A stretch of DNA of 64,000 nt, taken from contig NZ_CBDIIJ010000002.1 of assembly GCF_965279675.1 (NCBI RefSeq), forward strand, positions 2,666,001-2,730,000, written 5' to 3'. Source of the stretch: Mucisphaera sp965279675. Lineage in GTDB: Bacteria; Planctomycetota; Phycisphaerae; Phycisphaerales; Phycisphaeraceae. Under the pieces are notes generated by a model that ran no database searches, had not been told where the DNA came from, and saw only the letters and a program-made list of their open reading frames with translations. Below, piece after piece: positions 28,333-36,936 of this stretch (its first letter is position 1; each line of letters starts with the position of its first letter). The position numbers and the translations under genes were made by a program.

Positions 28333-29292
28333 TTATTCGTGGTCGTGATCGTGGCCTTCGTGATCATGGCCGTGGTCGTCGTGGCCGTGATCGTGTTCAG
28401 ATTCTTCGGCGTGCGCATGCGTTTTGTGCGCGGTTTCATCCGTTTTGGGCCTGGCCGGCGGCGGGGGCAGTTCATCGACGCGGGCGTTGAAGGGGGGGAC
28501 GAAGGTGCCGCGTGGGGCGTCGACGAAGCGGATGTTGCTGATGCTGGCGGTGCCCTTGGATGCCTGTTTGCCTAACTCAGGGTCCCAGTGGGAGAAGGCC
28601 CATTCGGTGCTGAAGGCGACGCCTTCGACGGTCTTGAAATTGGCGTACTCGATGATGCCGGGTTGGCTGGTGGCTTCATCGACGGAGTCTTTGCCGTAGG
28701 TGACGATGTAGGCCATGGCGCGGAGGGCGTCGGTGTCGGGGTCTTTGAGGAGGATGTACCAGTCGTCGGGGGCGTCGCCGACGCCGGCGTCGAAGGTCAT
28801 CTTGACGGCGGCGAGGTGGTTCTGCTCGTCGAGGGGCTGGAAGTCGAGTTCCTTGTAGTTGACGCCTGGGTCGGAGAGCTTCATCGGGGCGGCGAGGAAG
28901 TAGGGCCAGGTCAGGAGGTGGAAGCGGGCGTTCTTGAACTCGGCGTCCTCGGGGCTGACCCAGGCGTTGTTGCCGTCGAAGACGAGGACGGTGCCGTCTT
29001 CGAGGTCCATGCGGGCCTTGCTGACCTCGTTGTTGAAGAGCATGGTGCCGGCGATGAGGTTGTTGCCGCCAAAGACGACCTCGAAGTCGGCCTGGACGGC
29101 GGATTTCTCGTGGTAGAGCTCGGCGCCGTGGGCGAGTTCGATGGCTTCGACGACGGCGGGCTTGGGGGGCTGGACCGTGACGGCTTCATCGGCGGTCGGC
29201 TGGGGTCCCTGGCAGCCGGCGGCGAGGCCGATGAGCGGGAGGGTGAGGGCAGCGGCCAGGAAGCTTCGGGTGCGGGCGTGTCGGTTTGCCAT
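28333..29292 (-). CDS. Lipoprotein with LolA-like fold and His-rich metal-binding tail
   Basis: A 319-residue lipoprotein. The signal peptide ends in LAAGC with the acylated Cys near residue 27. Residues about 50-270 form a beta-rich domain resembling LolA-like or DUF6503-type outer-membrane lipoproteins, with many Trp/Phe-rich strands. After a Pro-rich linker the last 35 residues hold about 12 histidines alternating with Asp, Glu and Gly, typical of Zn or Ni binding in the periplasm. A metal-storage or metal-delivery role is inference. It is convergent with dnaK and no metal transporter is next to it. Confidence 0.7.
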   Translation of the reverse strand: MANRHARTRSFLAAALTLPLIGLAAGCQGPQPTADEAVTVQPPKPAVVEAIELAHGAELYHEKSAVQADFEVVFGGNNLIAGTMLFNNEVSKARMDLEDGTVLVFDGNNAWVSPEDAEFKNARFHLLTWPYFLAAPMKLSDPGVNYKELDFQPLDEQNHLAAVKMTFDAGVGDAPDDWYILLKDPDTDALRAMAYIVTYGKDSVDEATSQPGIIEYANFKTVEGVAFSTEWAFSHWDPELGKQASKGTASISNIRFVDAPRGTFVPPFNARVDELPPPPARPKTDETAHKTHAHAEESEHDHGHDDHGHDHEGHDHDHE

Positions 29293-29761
29293 GGGTGTCC
29301 TCGCGTTGGGGCGGATGAACCTTGGGGCGGTCGCCTGGGGGGGCGTCCTGTGAAGATGGAGACGATACGCGGAGGGGGGGATTGTGGCTAGTGGTGGGGG
29401 GTGGCCTGCGGGGTGGGTTTGTTGTTCTGTTTGGCGTGGTTTTTGGGTTGAGGCCTTGGCCGCGTCGCGGCCGGGGTCACGCCAGAGTCACTTGTGTTTG
29501 TTGGTGGTCGAGCGCGGGTAGTGCGTCGGTGGGTGTGGCGTGATTCTTGTTGGTGCGAAGAAGAACCGGGCGGACACGGCCCGGCTCACCGGGGCGGCTT
29601 TCATGACTGTTTTGGGCTGCCGGTGGGGTTTTTTAGGGTCTGAGGGTCTGTTTTCCCGGGTTGATGCAAGGAAATCGGTTGGGGGGTGACTATCTGTTGT
29701 GCCGGCCCGGTGTGGGTTGGTTTGAGATGGTTTTTGAGTCCCTAACGGCAGGAGGCATGCC
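29293..29761. other. Intergenic region, no gene seen
   Basis: 469 G-rich bases between the divergently transcribed lipoprotein and coiled-coil genes. Short open frames here lack coding character. The clearest structure is CCGGGC (29566-29571) with GCCCGG (29579-29584). The right end has the CAGGAGG ribosome site of the next gene. No recognisable promoter. Confidence 0.4.
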
Positions 29762-30586
29762 ATGGTGGGTACAGCGGTCAAGCTTGCGGGTGTGGGTGTC
29801 GTCGGAACGGTTGTCCTGGGTGGGTTGATGTTCGGCAGTGATCTCGGGAGCTACGCGAAGACGTCGTGGAACTCGGTGCAGACGTCGATCAAGGACAGTG
29901 TGCCTTTGGAGATCGAGCTGCAGCGGGCGCGTGATCTGCTGGGTCAGATCATCCCGGAGATGCGGGCAAATATCCGGATCATCGCCGAGGAAGAGGTGGA
30001 GCTGGCTCATCTGCAGCATGAGATCAACCGGGCGAGCGATCGGCTGGAGGATCAGCGGATGGCGGTTCAGCAGGTGCGGAGCATGATGTCGGTGGAGCAG
30101 GCGTCGTATCGGCTGGGTGACCGGCGGATGACGCGTGACGAGGTGGCGGCGGATCTGTCGCGACGGTTCTCGCTGTTGCAGGAGGCTGAGGCCTCTGTGG
30201 CGGCGAAGGAGCGGCTGCTGAACGGTCGGCAGGCTGCACTGGATGCGGCGATCGGAGCGCTCGAGAAGACGCGGACGCAGAAGGCGGAGCTGGAGGCGCA
30301 GATCGAGGCGCTGGAGGCTCAGCATCGACTGGTGCAGGCGGCTTCGATCGGCAGCGGGACCTCGATTGATCAGAGCCGGTTGTCGCAGACGACGGAGCTG
30401 ATTGGTGAGATCAAGAAGCGGCTGGATGTGGCGGAGCGGACGCTGGCCCGTGAGGGCGAGTTCGTTCAGGATCTGCAGCTGGACGTTGAGGATCGTGTGG
30501 ATGAGGCGTCGCTGCTGTCGGAGATCGATGCTTACCTCGGGCATGACCGGGTGGCCGGTGGTGCCGAGGCGGAGGATGCGAGCTGA
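29762..30586 (+). CDS. Membrane-anchored coiled-coil protein
   Basis: A 274-residue protein with a single N-terminal transmembrane segment (about residues 5-26) and, from residue 50 to 250, long heptad-like helices rich in Glu, Ala, Arg and Leu. It resembles uncharacterised planctomycete proteins with the same plan and, loosely, PspA/ESCRT-III-like helical proteins, but without a motif that proves kinship. ATG at 29762 has AGGAGG upstream. It lies 138 bases before the kinase operon and shares its direction, so it may or may not belong to it. Function unknown. Confidence 0.65.
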   Translation: MVGTAVKLAGVGVVGTVVLGGLMFGSDLGSYAKTSWNSVQTSIKDSVPLEIELQRARDLLGQIIPEMRANIRIIAEEEVELAHLQHEINRASDRLEDQRMAVQQVRSMMSVEQASYRLGDRRMTRDEVAADLSRRFSLLQEAEASVAAKERLLNGRQAALDAAIGALEKTRTQKAELEAQIEALEAQHRLVQAASIGSGTSIDQSRLSQTTELIGEIKKRLDVAERTLAREGEFVQDLQLDVEDRVDEASLLSEIDAYLGHDRVAGGAEAEDAS

Positions 30587-30724
30587 GTTGTTTAGGGATC
30601 TCCCTCTCCTCCCGGCCCTGGGGCGCTGCCCCGGGCTGCCGGGTTTTGGATGGTGCTGATGGCTTCGGTTGAGGCTGCTGGATCGTTAGACTGAGCTGTT
30701 GAGGCTCGTGTGTGGAGGTGTTCG

Positions 30725-32278
30725 TTGCTTCTGCTGGCGTTCAAACGAGCTGAGTTCGCGTTGGCCGATGGTCGGTTGGACGAGGCATGGCGGATCGTGA
30801 GCCAGCCGAAGGTCCGGGCGCATCGTCGGGGTCAGGCGCTGATCGCGAGGCTGCTGGAGGCCTGGGTTCGGCGTGGGAACGAGCATCTGGATCATGAGCG
30901 ACTCGATCAGGCGATGGCGGATTACCGGCGTGCGTGTGGGGTTGAGCCGGCGGCGGCGGGGGTGGCGTCGCTTGGTCAGCGGGTTCATGCGGCGGTGCGT
31001 GAGCGGGATCGTCGGAAGCAGCAGCGGGATGGGTTGCTGCGTCATGCGGCGGATCGGATTGCTTCGGGGTCGTGGTCGGCGGCGCACAAGCTGCTGCGTG
31101 ACGCTGAGCCTGAGCTTGGAGATGGGGCGGTGCGGCTGATGCGTGATCTGGACGCAGAGGTATCGGGGTTTGAGCGGTGGCTGGAGGTGACCGAGGGGGC
31201 GGTTGCTCGTGGGGACTGGTCGGCGGCGGTGCGGGGTCTGGTGGAGCTTGAGAAGGTTCGTCGTGTGGATGAGCGGGTGTTGTCGCTTCGGGATCGGCTG
31301 ATGGCCGGTGCGACGGGGGTGATGGATCGTGCGATTGAGGCGGCGCGGTTGGGCGAGGCCGAGGTTGTGGCGGGTGTGCTGCGTCCTGTGCTGGGAGCGG
31401 CGGATCGGGCGGCGACGGTGGTTCGGGCGCTGGGTTCGCTGGCGGCGTGCCGGCGTGCGGTGGTGGCGGGGCGGCTGGACGAGGCTTGTGACGCGGCGGG
31501 TGTGGCGGCGTCGCTTTTGCCTGGTGTGGGTTGGGTGATGGATCTGAAGCAGGAACTGGAGGGTGCTCTGGCGGTGGTGCGTCGGGTCGCGGGCGGGCCG
31601 TTGGCGGGGTTGAGTGGTGAGGGGGACCTGGCTCAGGCAGAGGCGGCGACGGCGGCTTGGCGTGATGAGCGTCCGGTGGCTCGTCGGGTGGTGTCTGAGC
31701 GGGTAGGTGAGGGTGATGGGCTGGTCGGGGTGGCATCGGTGTTGGAGGTGCTCTCGATCGAGGGGGTGGGGGCGTATGTGGTTTGTCGGGATGAGCGGGT
31801 GTCGTTCGGGCCGGTGGCTCAGGGTGGTGTGGATGTGCCGCTTCTGGCGGAGCCTGGGGTGGCGGGGGTGGTGCTTCGTCGAGAGGAAGAGTCGTTGCTG
31901 GTGGAGCAGGGGGGTGAAGCGGCGCGGGTGTTGAAAGATGGGGAGCGGCTGAGCGTGGGTCGTGGGCATCGGCTTCAGGTGACGCGGCCGCATCCTGCGA
32001 GTGGGACGGGGGTGGTTGAGCTGCTTCGGGGTCGGATCGCGGGGACGGATGCTCGGCATGTGCTGCTGATGGATCAGCAGGTGGTGATCGGTGCGGGGCG
32101 TCAGGCGCATGTGCGGATGGATCGGCTGGACCCGTCGGTGGTGGTGTTTGTTCGTGATGGCGGGTTGTGGGCGAAGGAAAGTGGGGGTGCTGGGCGGGGT
32201 GAGGCGCAACGATTGGATCCGGGTGCGACTATCGGTGCGGGCGGGCTGCGGTTGCGGTTGGATCGGTTGACGGCCTAG
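30725..32278 (+). CDS. Repeat protein with C-terminal FHA-like domains, kinase partner
   Basis: A 517-residue cytoplasmic protein. Residues 1 to about 290 are helical TPR-like repeats (ADGRLDEAWRIV, then DQAMADYRRACGVEP and similar). From about residue 330 onward the sequence becomes beta-rich, with two FHA-like sandwiches; the second has LLMDQQVVIGAGRQAHVRM and ends in LDPGATIGAGGLRLRL, resembling the FHA strand order, which would read phosphothreonine. TTG at 30725 is chosen because GGAGG lies six bases upstream. The kinase gene follows after 22 bases. A scaffold or substrate role for that kinase is inference. Confidence 0.6.
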   Translation: MLLLAFKRAEFALADGRLDEAWRIVSQPKVRAHRRGQALIARLLEAWVRRGNEHLDHERLDQAMADYRRACGVEPAAAGVASLGQRVHAAVRERDRRKQQRDGLLRHAADRIASGSWSAAHKLLRDAEPELGDGAVRLMRDLDAEVSGFERWLEVTEGAVARGDWSAAVRGLVELEKVRRVDERVLSLRDRLMAGATGVMDRAIEAARLGEAEVVAGVLRPVLGAADRAATVVRALGSLAACRRAVVAGRLDEACDAAGVAASLLPGVGWVMDLKQELEGALAVVRRVAGGPLAGLSGEGDLAQAEAATAAWRDERPVARRVVSERVGEGDGLVGVASVLEVLSIEGVGAYVVCRDERVSFGPVAQGGVDVPLLAEPGVAGVVLRREEESLLVEQGGEAARVLKDGERLSVGRGHRLQVTRPHPASGTGVVELLRGRIAGTDARHVLLMDQQVVIGAGRQAHVRMDRLDPSVVVFVRDGGLWAKESGGAGRGEAQRLDPGATIGAGGLRLRLDRLTA

Positions 32279-32300
32279 GTGTTGGAGCAGGGATGACACG

Positions 32301-34961
32301 ATGAACACGATCAGCGGCCAGGGATTTCGATATGAGGCGGGGGATCGCCCGCTTGAGGGGCACACGGTTCGTCGTGCGGCGGGTCGGGGCGGGTTTGGTG
32401 AGGTTTACTTTGCGGTGACGGACTCGGGGCGGGAGGTGGCGCTGAAGTCGATCCAGGGGTTTGAGGACGTGGAGCTGCGAGGGATCTCGCAGTGCATGAA
32501 TCTCAAGAGCCCGCATCTGGTGACGATCTTTGATGTGCGTCGGAATGAGAAGGGCGAGCCGTTTGTCATCATGGAGTACGTGGCGGGGCCGTCGCTTCGG
32601 CGTCTGATTGATGAGTCGGATGGGGGGTTAGGTCCGCAGAAGACGGCGTATTTTCTGCGTGAGATCGGCAAGGGGCTTTCGTATCTGCATGACTGCGGGG
32701 TGGTGCATCGGGATCTGAAGCCGGGGAACATTTTTTATGACGAGGGGTACGTGAAGATCGGGGATTACGGTTTGGCAAAGGCGATGGCGGCGAGCCCGCA
32801 GCAGAGCCAGACGGTGACGGTCGGGACGGTGCATTACATGGCGCCGGAGATCGGTGCGGGGCGTTATGACCGTGGGATTGATATTTATGCGATGGGGGTT
32901 TTGGTTTATGAGATGCTGACGGGTCGGGTGCCGTTTGGCGGGGCGTCGCCGGCTGAGGTGCTGATGAAGCATCTGAGTGTGCCGGTGGATGTGTCGGCGT
33001 TGCCGGCGCCTTTTGATCGGGTGGTGGCGAAGGCGATGGCGAAGGACCCGGCGGAGCGGTACGCGACGATCGGCGAGATGGTGGAGGATGTGTACGGGTC
33101 GTCGGCGATCCGGGAGAGCCTGAGCACGTATGGGGCCGAAGATCTAACAGTTTATGCGCGGCGGGCGGCGGCGAAGATGTCGGTGGGGGTGAAGGAAGTG
33201 GCGAAGGCGGAGATTGACCGTGATCTGCCAGACTCTGCGAACCCGGACACCTGGCAGGTGGCGAAAGGTTCTGGGGCTGGTCGAGACGAGCGTGTATCCG
33301 CAGGGGGTTCGGTGTCGGTTGGTTTGGGGACGGGCCTGCCGGTGATGGAGGGGGATGCAGGGAACGACCCGTTAGGTGGCGGTCAGCGGGTGATATTGAG
33401 TCTTCTGACGGTGCTGCTCCTGGCGGGCGGGGCATCGATCCTGATGGGCCGGGACGTGCACCAGCCGATGCTGTTTTATGGGGTGATGGCGGTGGCGTTG
33501 GGGCAGCTGTTTGGTTTGTGGCGGGCGCGTGCGTGGTTGGGTGATAGGGTTGCGAGCGAGCCGTTTCTGGAGCGGCTGGGGTATGCGTCGATCGCGGGGG
33601 CGATCTCGGGGGCGTGGCTGTTTTTGGTGATTTTGTTGTCGTCATCGCCGGTGCGGGATGATTTGATGGCGGTGTGGTTCGGAACGCTTGGCGCTTTGGT
33701 GGTGATGGGTTCGTATGGGGCGGGGTCGGTGGTTCGAGCGCGTCGGCTGTCGCTGATGCGTGCGGTGTTTGCGGGTCTGGCGGCGATGGTGGTGGTGCTG
33801 TTTGTCGCCGGGGGTGAGATGGCGCTTTTGTCTGCGGCGACGGCGGCGGCGGTGGCTTTGGCGTTTCGGGTGTCGGTGCCGTTTGATCCGGCGGCGTCTC
33901 GGTTGGCGTTTCCGTGGACGGCGGCGGAGCGGGCGATGTACGAGGAGCGTTCGCGGGTGGGGTCGCGGCCGGTGGTTGCGGCGGAGGCGAAGGCTGCGCG
34001 GGATGAGCAGAAAGGTGGTGAGGCGATGGCTTCGGTGGCTTCACGGGCTGGCGTTTTTGGTGAGACTGAATCGGCTGGGCGTGCGGGTGCGGCGAGAGGC
34101 GTTGAGCGGGAGTCGGGCGTCGTGTCGTTGTCGCCTCGGTCGCGGCTGTTGGCGTTGCTGTTTGTGGCGTGTCCGATGTTGCTGGTGCCGATCTGCGGGT
34201 TGCATCGGTTTTATGTGGGCAAGTGGGGGACGGGGATTGTGTGGTTGCTGACGGGCGGGCTGTTTGGCATTGGGCAGCTGATCGATGGGCTGTTCATTGT
34301 GGCCGGTTATATGGAGGACGCGAAGGATCGGCGGATCGTTTACTGGTGGCAGACGGCCGGGTATCCCGCGGTTGCTGGTGTGTATGAGCGGGCGACGACG
34401 GACAGTGCGCGTGTGATCCGGCAGGGTGGTTCTTACGCGGGGGCGGTGCTGGCTGGGCTGGTGGCACTGGTTGGGTTTGTGTTGCTGCTGGCAGCGGGTG
34501 GATTGGCGGGGGCTCAGGCGTTGGGAGCGCCGTATGCGGTGAGTGCGTTTCTTCCTGATATTGATATGGATGGTGTGGCGGCTGAGATATTCGGGTCGGT
34601 GAACTGGCAGCGGAACATGATGCGTGCGTTTGCGCCGTTGGCTTTGTCGCTGGCGGTGGCGGGTGGTGTGATGCTGATGCTATCGCGGCGCGGGGGCGGG
34701 GTGGCTTCGATGGTGCGGGCGGTGGGTGGTGTGCTGGTGCTGATTCTGGGTGGTGCTGTGGGCGCGGGTGTGTTTGGTGACGCATCGGAATTGCAGGCGA
34801 TGTGGTATGCGGCGTCTGAGCAGGTGGCGCAGGGGCGTGTGGGTGAGGCGGTGGTGGGGGTGTTGAATGCGGCGAAGATTGACGTGCTGCTGCTGGTTCA
34901 GGGTCTGCTGCTGGTGGGTGTGCTGCTGGTGGCGTGGCCGACACGGCGGGAGGTGCGGTGA
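32301..34961 (+). CDS. Serine/threonine protein kinase with multi-pass membrane part and TM2 domain
   Basis: An 886-residue Hanks-type kinase. Residues 1-265 are the kinase: GRGGFGEV loop at 28-35, VALK with Lys49, HRDLKPGN with Asp138, DYG (155-157, in place of DFG) and APE at 181-183. After a soluble linker, residues about 365-530 hold several membrane helices. A charged loop follows to 605, and a TM2 domain (LHRFYVGKWGTGIVWLLTGG, then GQLIDGLFI) lies at about 610-670. Further helices reach the end. A kinase fused to TM2 is unusual. It sits between the FHA-like gene and a membrane-protein gene that overlaps its stop. Confidence 0.85.
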   Translation: MNTISGQGFRYEAGDRPLEGHTVRRAAGRGGFGEVYFAVTDSGREVALKSIQGFEDVELRGISQCMNLKSPHLVTIFDVRRNEKGEPFVIMEYVAGPSLRRLIDESDGGLGPQKTAYFLREIGKGLSYLHDCGVVHRDLKPGNIFYDEGYVKIGDYGLAKAMAASPQQSQTVTVGTVHYMAPEIGAGRYDRGIDIYAMGVLVYEMLTGRVPFGGASPAEVLMKHLSVPVDVSALPAPFDRVVAKAMAKDPAERYATIGEMVEDVYGSSAIRESLSTYGAEDLTVYARRAAAKMSVGVKEVAKAEIDRDLPDSANPDTWQVAKGSGAGRDERVSAGGSVSVGLGTGLPVMEGDAGNDPLGGGQRVILSLLTVLLLAGGASILMGRDVHQPMLFYGVMAVALGQLFGLWRARAWLGDRVASEPFLERLGYASIAGAISGAWLFLVILLSSSPVRDDLMAVWFGTLGALVVMGSYGAGSVVRARRLSLMRAVFAGLAAMVVVLFVAGGEMALLSAATAAAVALAFRVSVPFDPAASRLAFPWTAAERAMYEERSRVGSRPVVAAEAKAARDEQKGGEAMASVASRAGVFGETESAGRAGAARGVERESGVVSLSPRSRLLALLFVACPMLLVPICGLHRFYVGKWGTGIVWLLTGGLFGIGQLIDGLFIVAGYMEDAKDRRIVYWWQTAGYPAVAGVYERATTDSARVIRQGGSYAGAVLAGLVALVGFVLLLAAGGLAGAQALGAPYAVSAFLPDIDMDGVAAEIFGSVNWQRNMMRAFAPLALSLAVAGGVMLMLSRRGGGVASMVRAVGGVLVLILGGAVGAGVFGDASELQAMWYAASEQVAQGRVGEAVVGVLNAAKIDVLLLVQGLLLVGVLLVAWPTRREVR

Positions 34962-35887
34962 TGGCGCAGGTTGATGGTGTGGCGTTGGCTTTGCCGTTCT
35001 GGATTATCTTCCTGATCCTTGTGGGCTGTTTCTTTGTGGTTGGGGGCGTTGTGGTATTGAGTCGTTTCATGGGTTGGAGCGAAGGCTGGAAGGGCACTGG
35101 TGTGCTTCTTGGGGCGGTCTTCGGGTTGCTGGTTTGTTTGAGTGTGATTGCGCTTGGGGTTGGTGTGGTGTTGCCTGCGATGAGTCGTCAAACGCCGGCT
35201 GTGATACAGCCGAGTGGGAACTATGCTTCGGTTGAGGGGCAGGATCACCAGGAGGGGCTTGGGGCGTGGGACGCGACGTTGGAGGGGTTGTTCCCGATTG
35301 AGCCGGCGTTGGATGCATCGACGTCGTGGGCGGCGGTGGGTGGGGCGATGGATGGTCGGGTGGTGACGGTGCATGAGGATGGTGAGGCGTTGGTGGCGGG
35401 GGTGTTTCGGACGCCTCGGCTGGCGGCTTCGGCGGTGGTGGCTCGGCGGTATGCGTTGGTGGAGGCGGCGGAGGCGGTGGCGGCTGCGTATGCGGCGAGT
35501 GAGGCGACGGAGGAGGCGTTGTCGGGTTTGTTGCTTGATCGGCTGCTGGCGGATCCGGGGTTGGTGCGGCGGGAGGTGACGCAGGAGATACGGCGGCCTT
35601 ACGGGGAGTTGTATCGGAGTGCGGTGGAGGTGGTGTTGCTGGAGTCGGAGATTGTCGCGTCGGCGGCGGTGCTTGAGCGGAAGCTGCTGGCGCGGGGTGA
35701 GGCGGTGGGGATGACCTGGGCGGCGATGGCTGCGGTGCTGGTGGGTATTGTGGCGGTGTATCTGGTGTTGAATGTGGCGACGCAGGGGTATTACGGGTTC
35801 ACGCTGGCGTTGTGCGGGTTTGGTTTCGGGTTGGTGGTGGTGCTTTACTCGCTGTTGCGGGTGACGTCGCTGGGCGGGTTGGGCTAG
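34961..35887 (+). CDS. Hypothetical membrane protein of the kinase operon
   Basis: A 308-residue protein starting at the ATG that overlaps the kinase TGA by one base. Two transmembrane helices (about residues 10-35 and 47-70) precede a central helical domain of some 180 residues rich in Ala, Glu and Arg. Two more helices (about 247-268 and 275-300) close it, so both ends may be cytoplasmic and the middle periplasmic or cytoplasmic depending on topology. No family recognised. The coupling to the kinase gene suggests a sensor or regulator of that kinase. Confidence 0.65.
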   Translation: MAQVDGVALALPFWIIFLILVGCFFVVGGVVVLSRFMGWSEGWKGTGVLLGAVFGLLVCLSVIALGVGVVLPAMSRQTPAVIQPSGNYASVEGQDHQEGLGAWDATLEGLFPIEPALDASTSWAAVGGAMDGRVVTVHEDGEALVAGVFRTPRLAASAVVARRYALVEAAEAVAAAYAASEATEEALSGLLLDRLLADPGLVRREVTQEIRRPYGELYRSAVEVVLLESEIVASAAVLERKLLARGEAVGMTWAAMAAVLVGIVAVYLVLNVATQGYYGFTLALCGFGFGLVVVLYSLLRVTSLGGLG

Positions 35888-35930
35888 TGCGGGGTGGCGT
35901 TGCGGCGAAGGAGAGGTCATTGTTTACGGC

Positions 35931-36830
35931 ATGAGTGCTTTAGGTGATGGTGATCGTCGGCTGATCGAGGGGGTTCGTGCGCGGGATGCTGCGGCCTGGC
36001 AGCAGCTGGTGGATCGGTACCACGGGCGGTTGCTGGCGTTTGCGCGTCGGCATGGTTCGCGGCCCGGGGATGCGGAGGATGTGGTTCAGGAGGCGTTTAT
36101 TGGTTTTCTGACGGGGCTGGATCGGTATCGGGAAGAGGCGAGCCTGGAGACGTATCTGTTTACGATTCTGAGGCGGCGGCTGATTGACGTGCGGCGATCG
36201 AGGCGGGTGCCTTTGTGTGAGGCGTCGCTACGGACGGATGAGGAGGGGAGTCCGATCGAGCGGGCGGAGGGTGGGGGTGAGACGGCTTCGACGTATGCGC
36301 GTCAGGATGAGTCGCGGGAGAGGCTGCGGGAGGCGCTGGCGGAGGGGTTGCGGGAGCTGGTGAAGAAGTATCGGGATTCGCTGAACTTCCGGGACCTGAT
36401 GGTGCTGGAGGGGGTGTTTTATGCGCAGTTAAAAAACCGGGAAGTGGCGGAGCTGGTGGAGGGGGCGAGTTCTGCGCATGTGGCGGTGATCAAGCATCGG
36501 GCGATCGATGCGATGCGGGCGTCGGTGGAGGCGTCGCTTGGGGATGGCGGGTTTGCGGAGGCGGTGGATGAGGCGGGTGATCTGCTGACGGAGGTTTGGG
36601 AGTCGGTGCGGCCGAGTTGTCCGAAGCGGAGCACGCTTGGGGCGGAGTTGTTGGGGACGCTTGATGAGGGGTGGTCTGGGTACATCTCGTTTCACGTGGA
36701 TCGGCTGGGGTGCGGGCCGTGCCGGGCGAATCGTGATGACTTGAAGGCGGCGATGGAGAACCCTGAGGACCATGTGGTTCGGGACCGGATCATGGAGAGC
36801 ACGGTTGGGTTCCTGTCGGGGGGCGGTTAG
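35931..36830 (+). CDS. RNA polymerase sigma factor, ECF-like with C-terminal CxxC extension
   Basis: A 299-residue sigma-70 family protein. Region 2 (about residues 10-80) has the LVDRYHGRLLAFARR helix and GDAEDVVQEAF motif. Region 4 (about 120-195) is a helix-turn-helix around NREVAELVEG. The remaining 100 residues form an extension with CGPC at 261-264, which could bind zinc or sense redox state. ECF factors are usually about 180-200 residues. It is the last gene after the kinase and membrane protein, and planctomycete sigma factors next to Ser/Thr kinases are known, so phosphorylation control is plausible. AAGGAGAGG lies 14 bases before the ATG, rather far. Confidence 0.8.
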   Translation: MSALGDGDRRLIEGVRARDAAAWQQLVDRYHGRLLAFARRHGSRPGDAEDVVQEAFIGFLTGLDRYREEASLETYLFTILRRRLIDVRRSRRVPLCEASLRTDEEGSPIERAEGGGETASTYARQDESRERLREALAEGLRELVKKYRDSLNFRDLMVLEGVFYAQLKNREVAELVEGASSAHVAVIKHRAIDAMRASVEASLGDGGFAEAVDEAGDLLTEVWESVRPSCPKRSTLGAELLGTLDEGWSGYISFHVDRLGCGPCRANRDDLKAAMENPEDHVVRDRIMESTVGFLSGGG

Positions 36831-36881
36831 AGGGTTGTTTTAAGGACACGGGGGATTTGAGAGCGGTCGGTGTGGAGATTG

Positions 36882-36904
36882 TGCTATACTGCGACTCAGA
36901 CTCA
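36882..36904 (+). promoter_or_regulatory. Extended -10 promoter and tandem GACTCA repeat before feoA
   Basis: TGCTATACT (36882-36890) fits an extended -10. It is followed directly by GACTCAGACTCA (36893-36904), a perfect tandem hexamer at the expected start of transcription that could be an operator. It does not match the usual Fur or DtxR box. Confidence 0.35.
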
Positions 36905-36936
36905 ATTAGAGGGTCTGGACGCAGGAGATGTCGCCG

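Noticed and set aside
30686..32365. 559-residue minus-strand open frame
   Set aside because: Antisense to the FHA-like gene, very rich in Arg, Pro, His and Gln; a by-product of the G-rich strand.
35917..35931. ATT start upstream of the sigma factor ATG, closer to AAGGAGAGG
   Set aside because: ATT starts are very rare and the ATG gives the expected N-terminus; the long spacing is simply noted.
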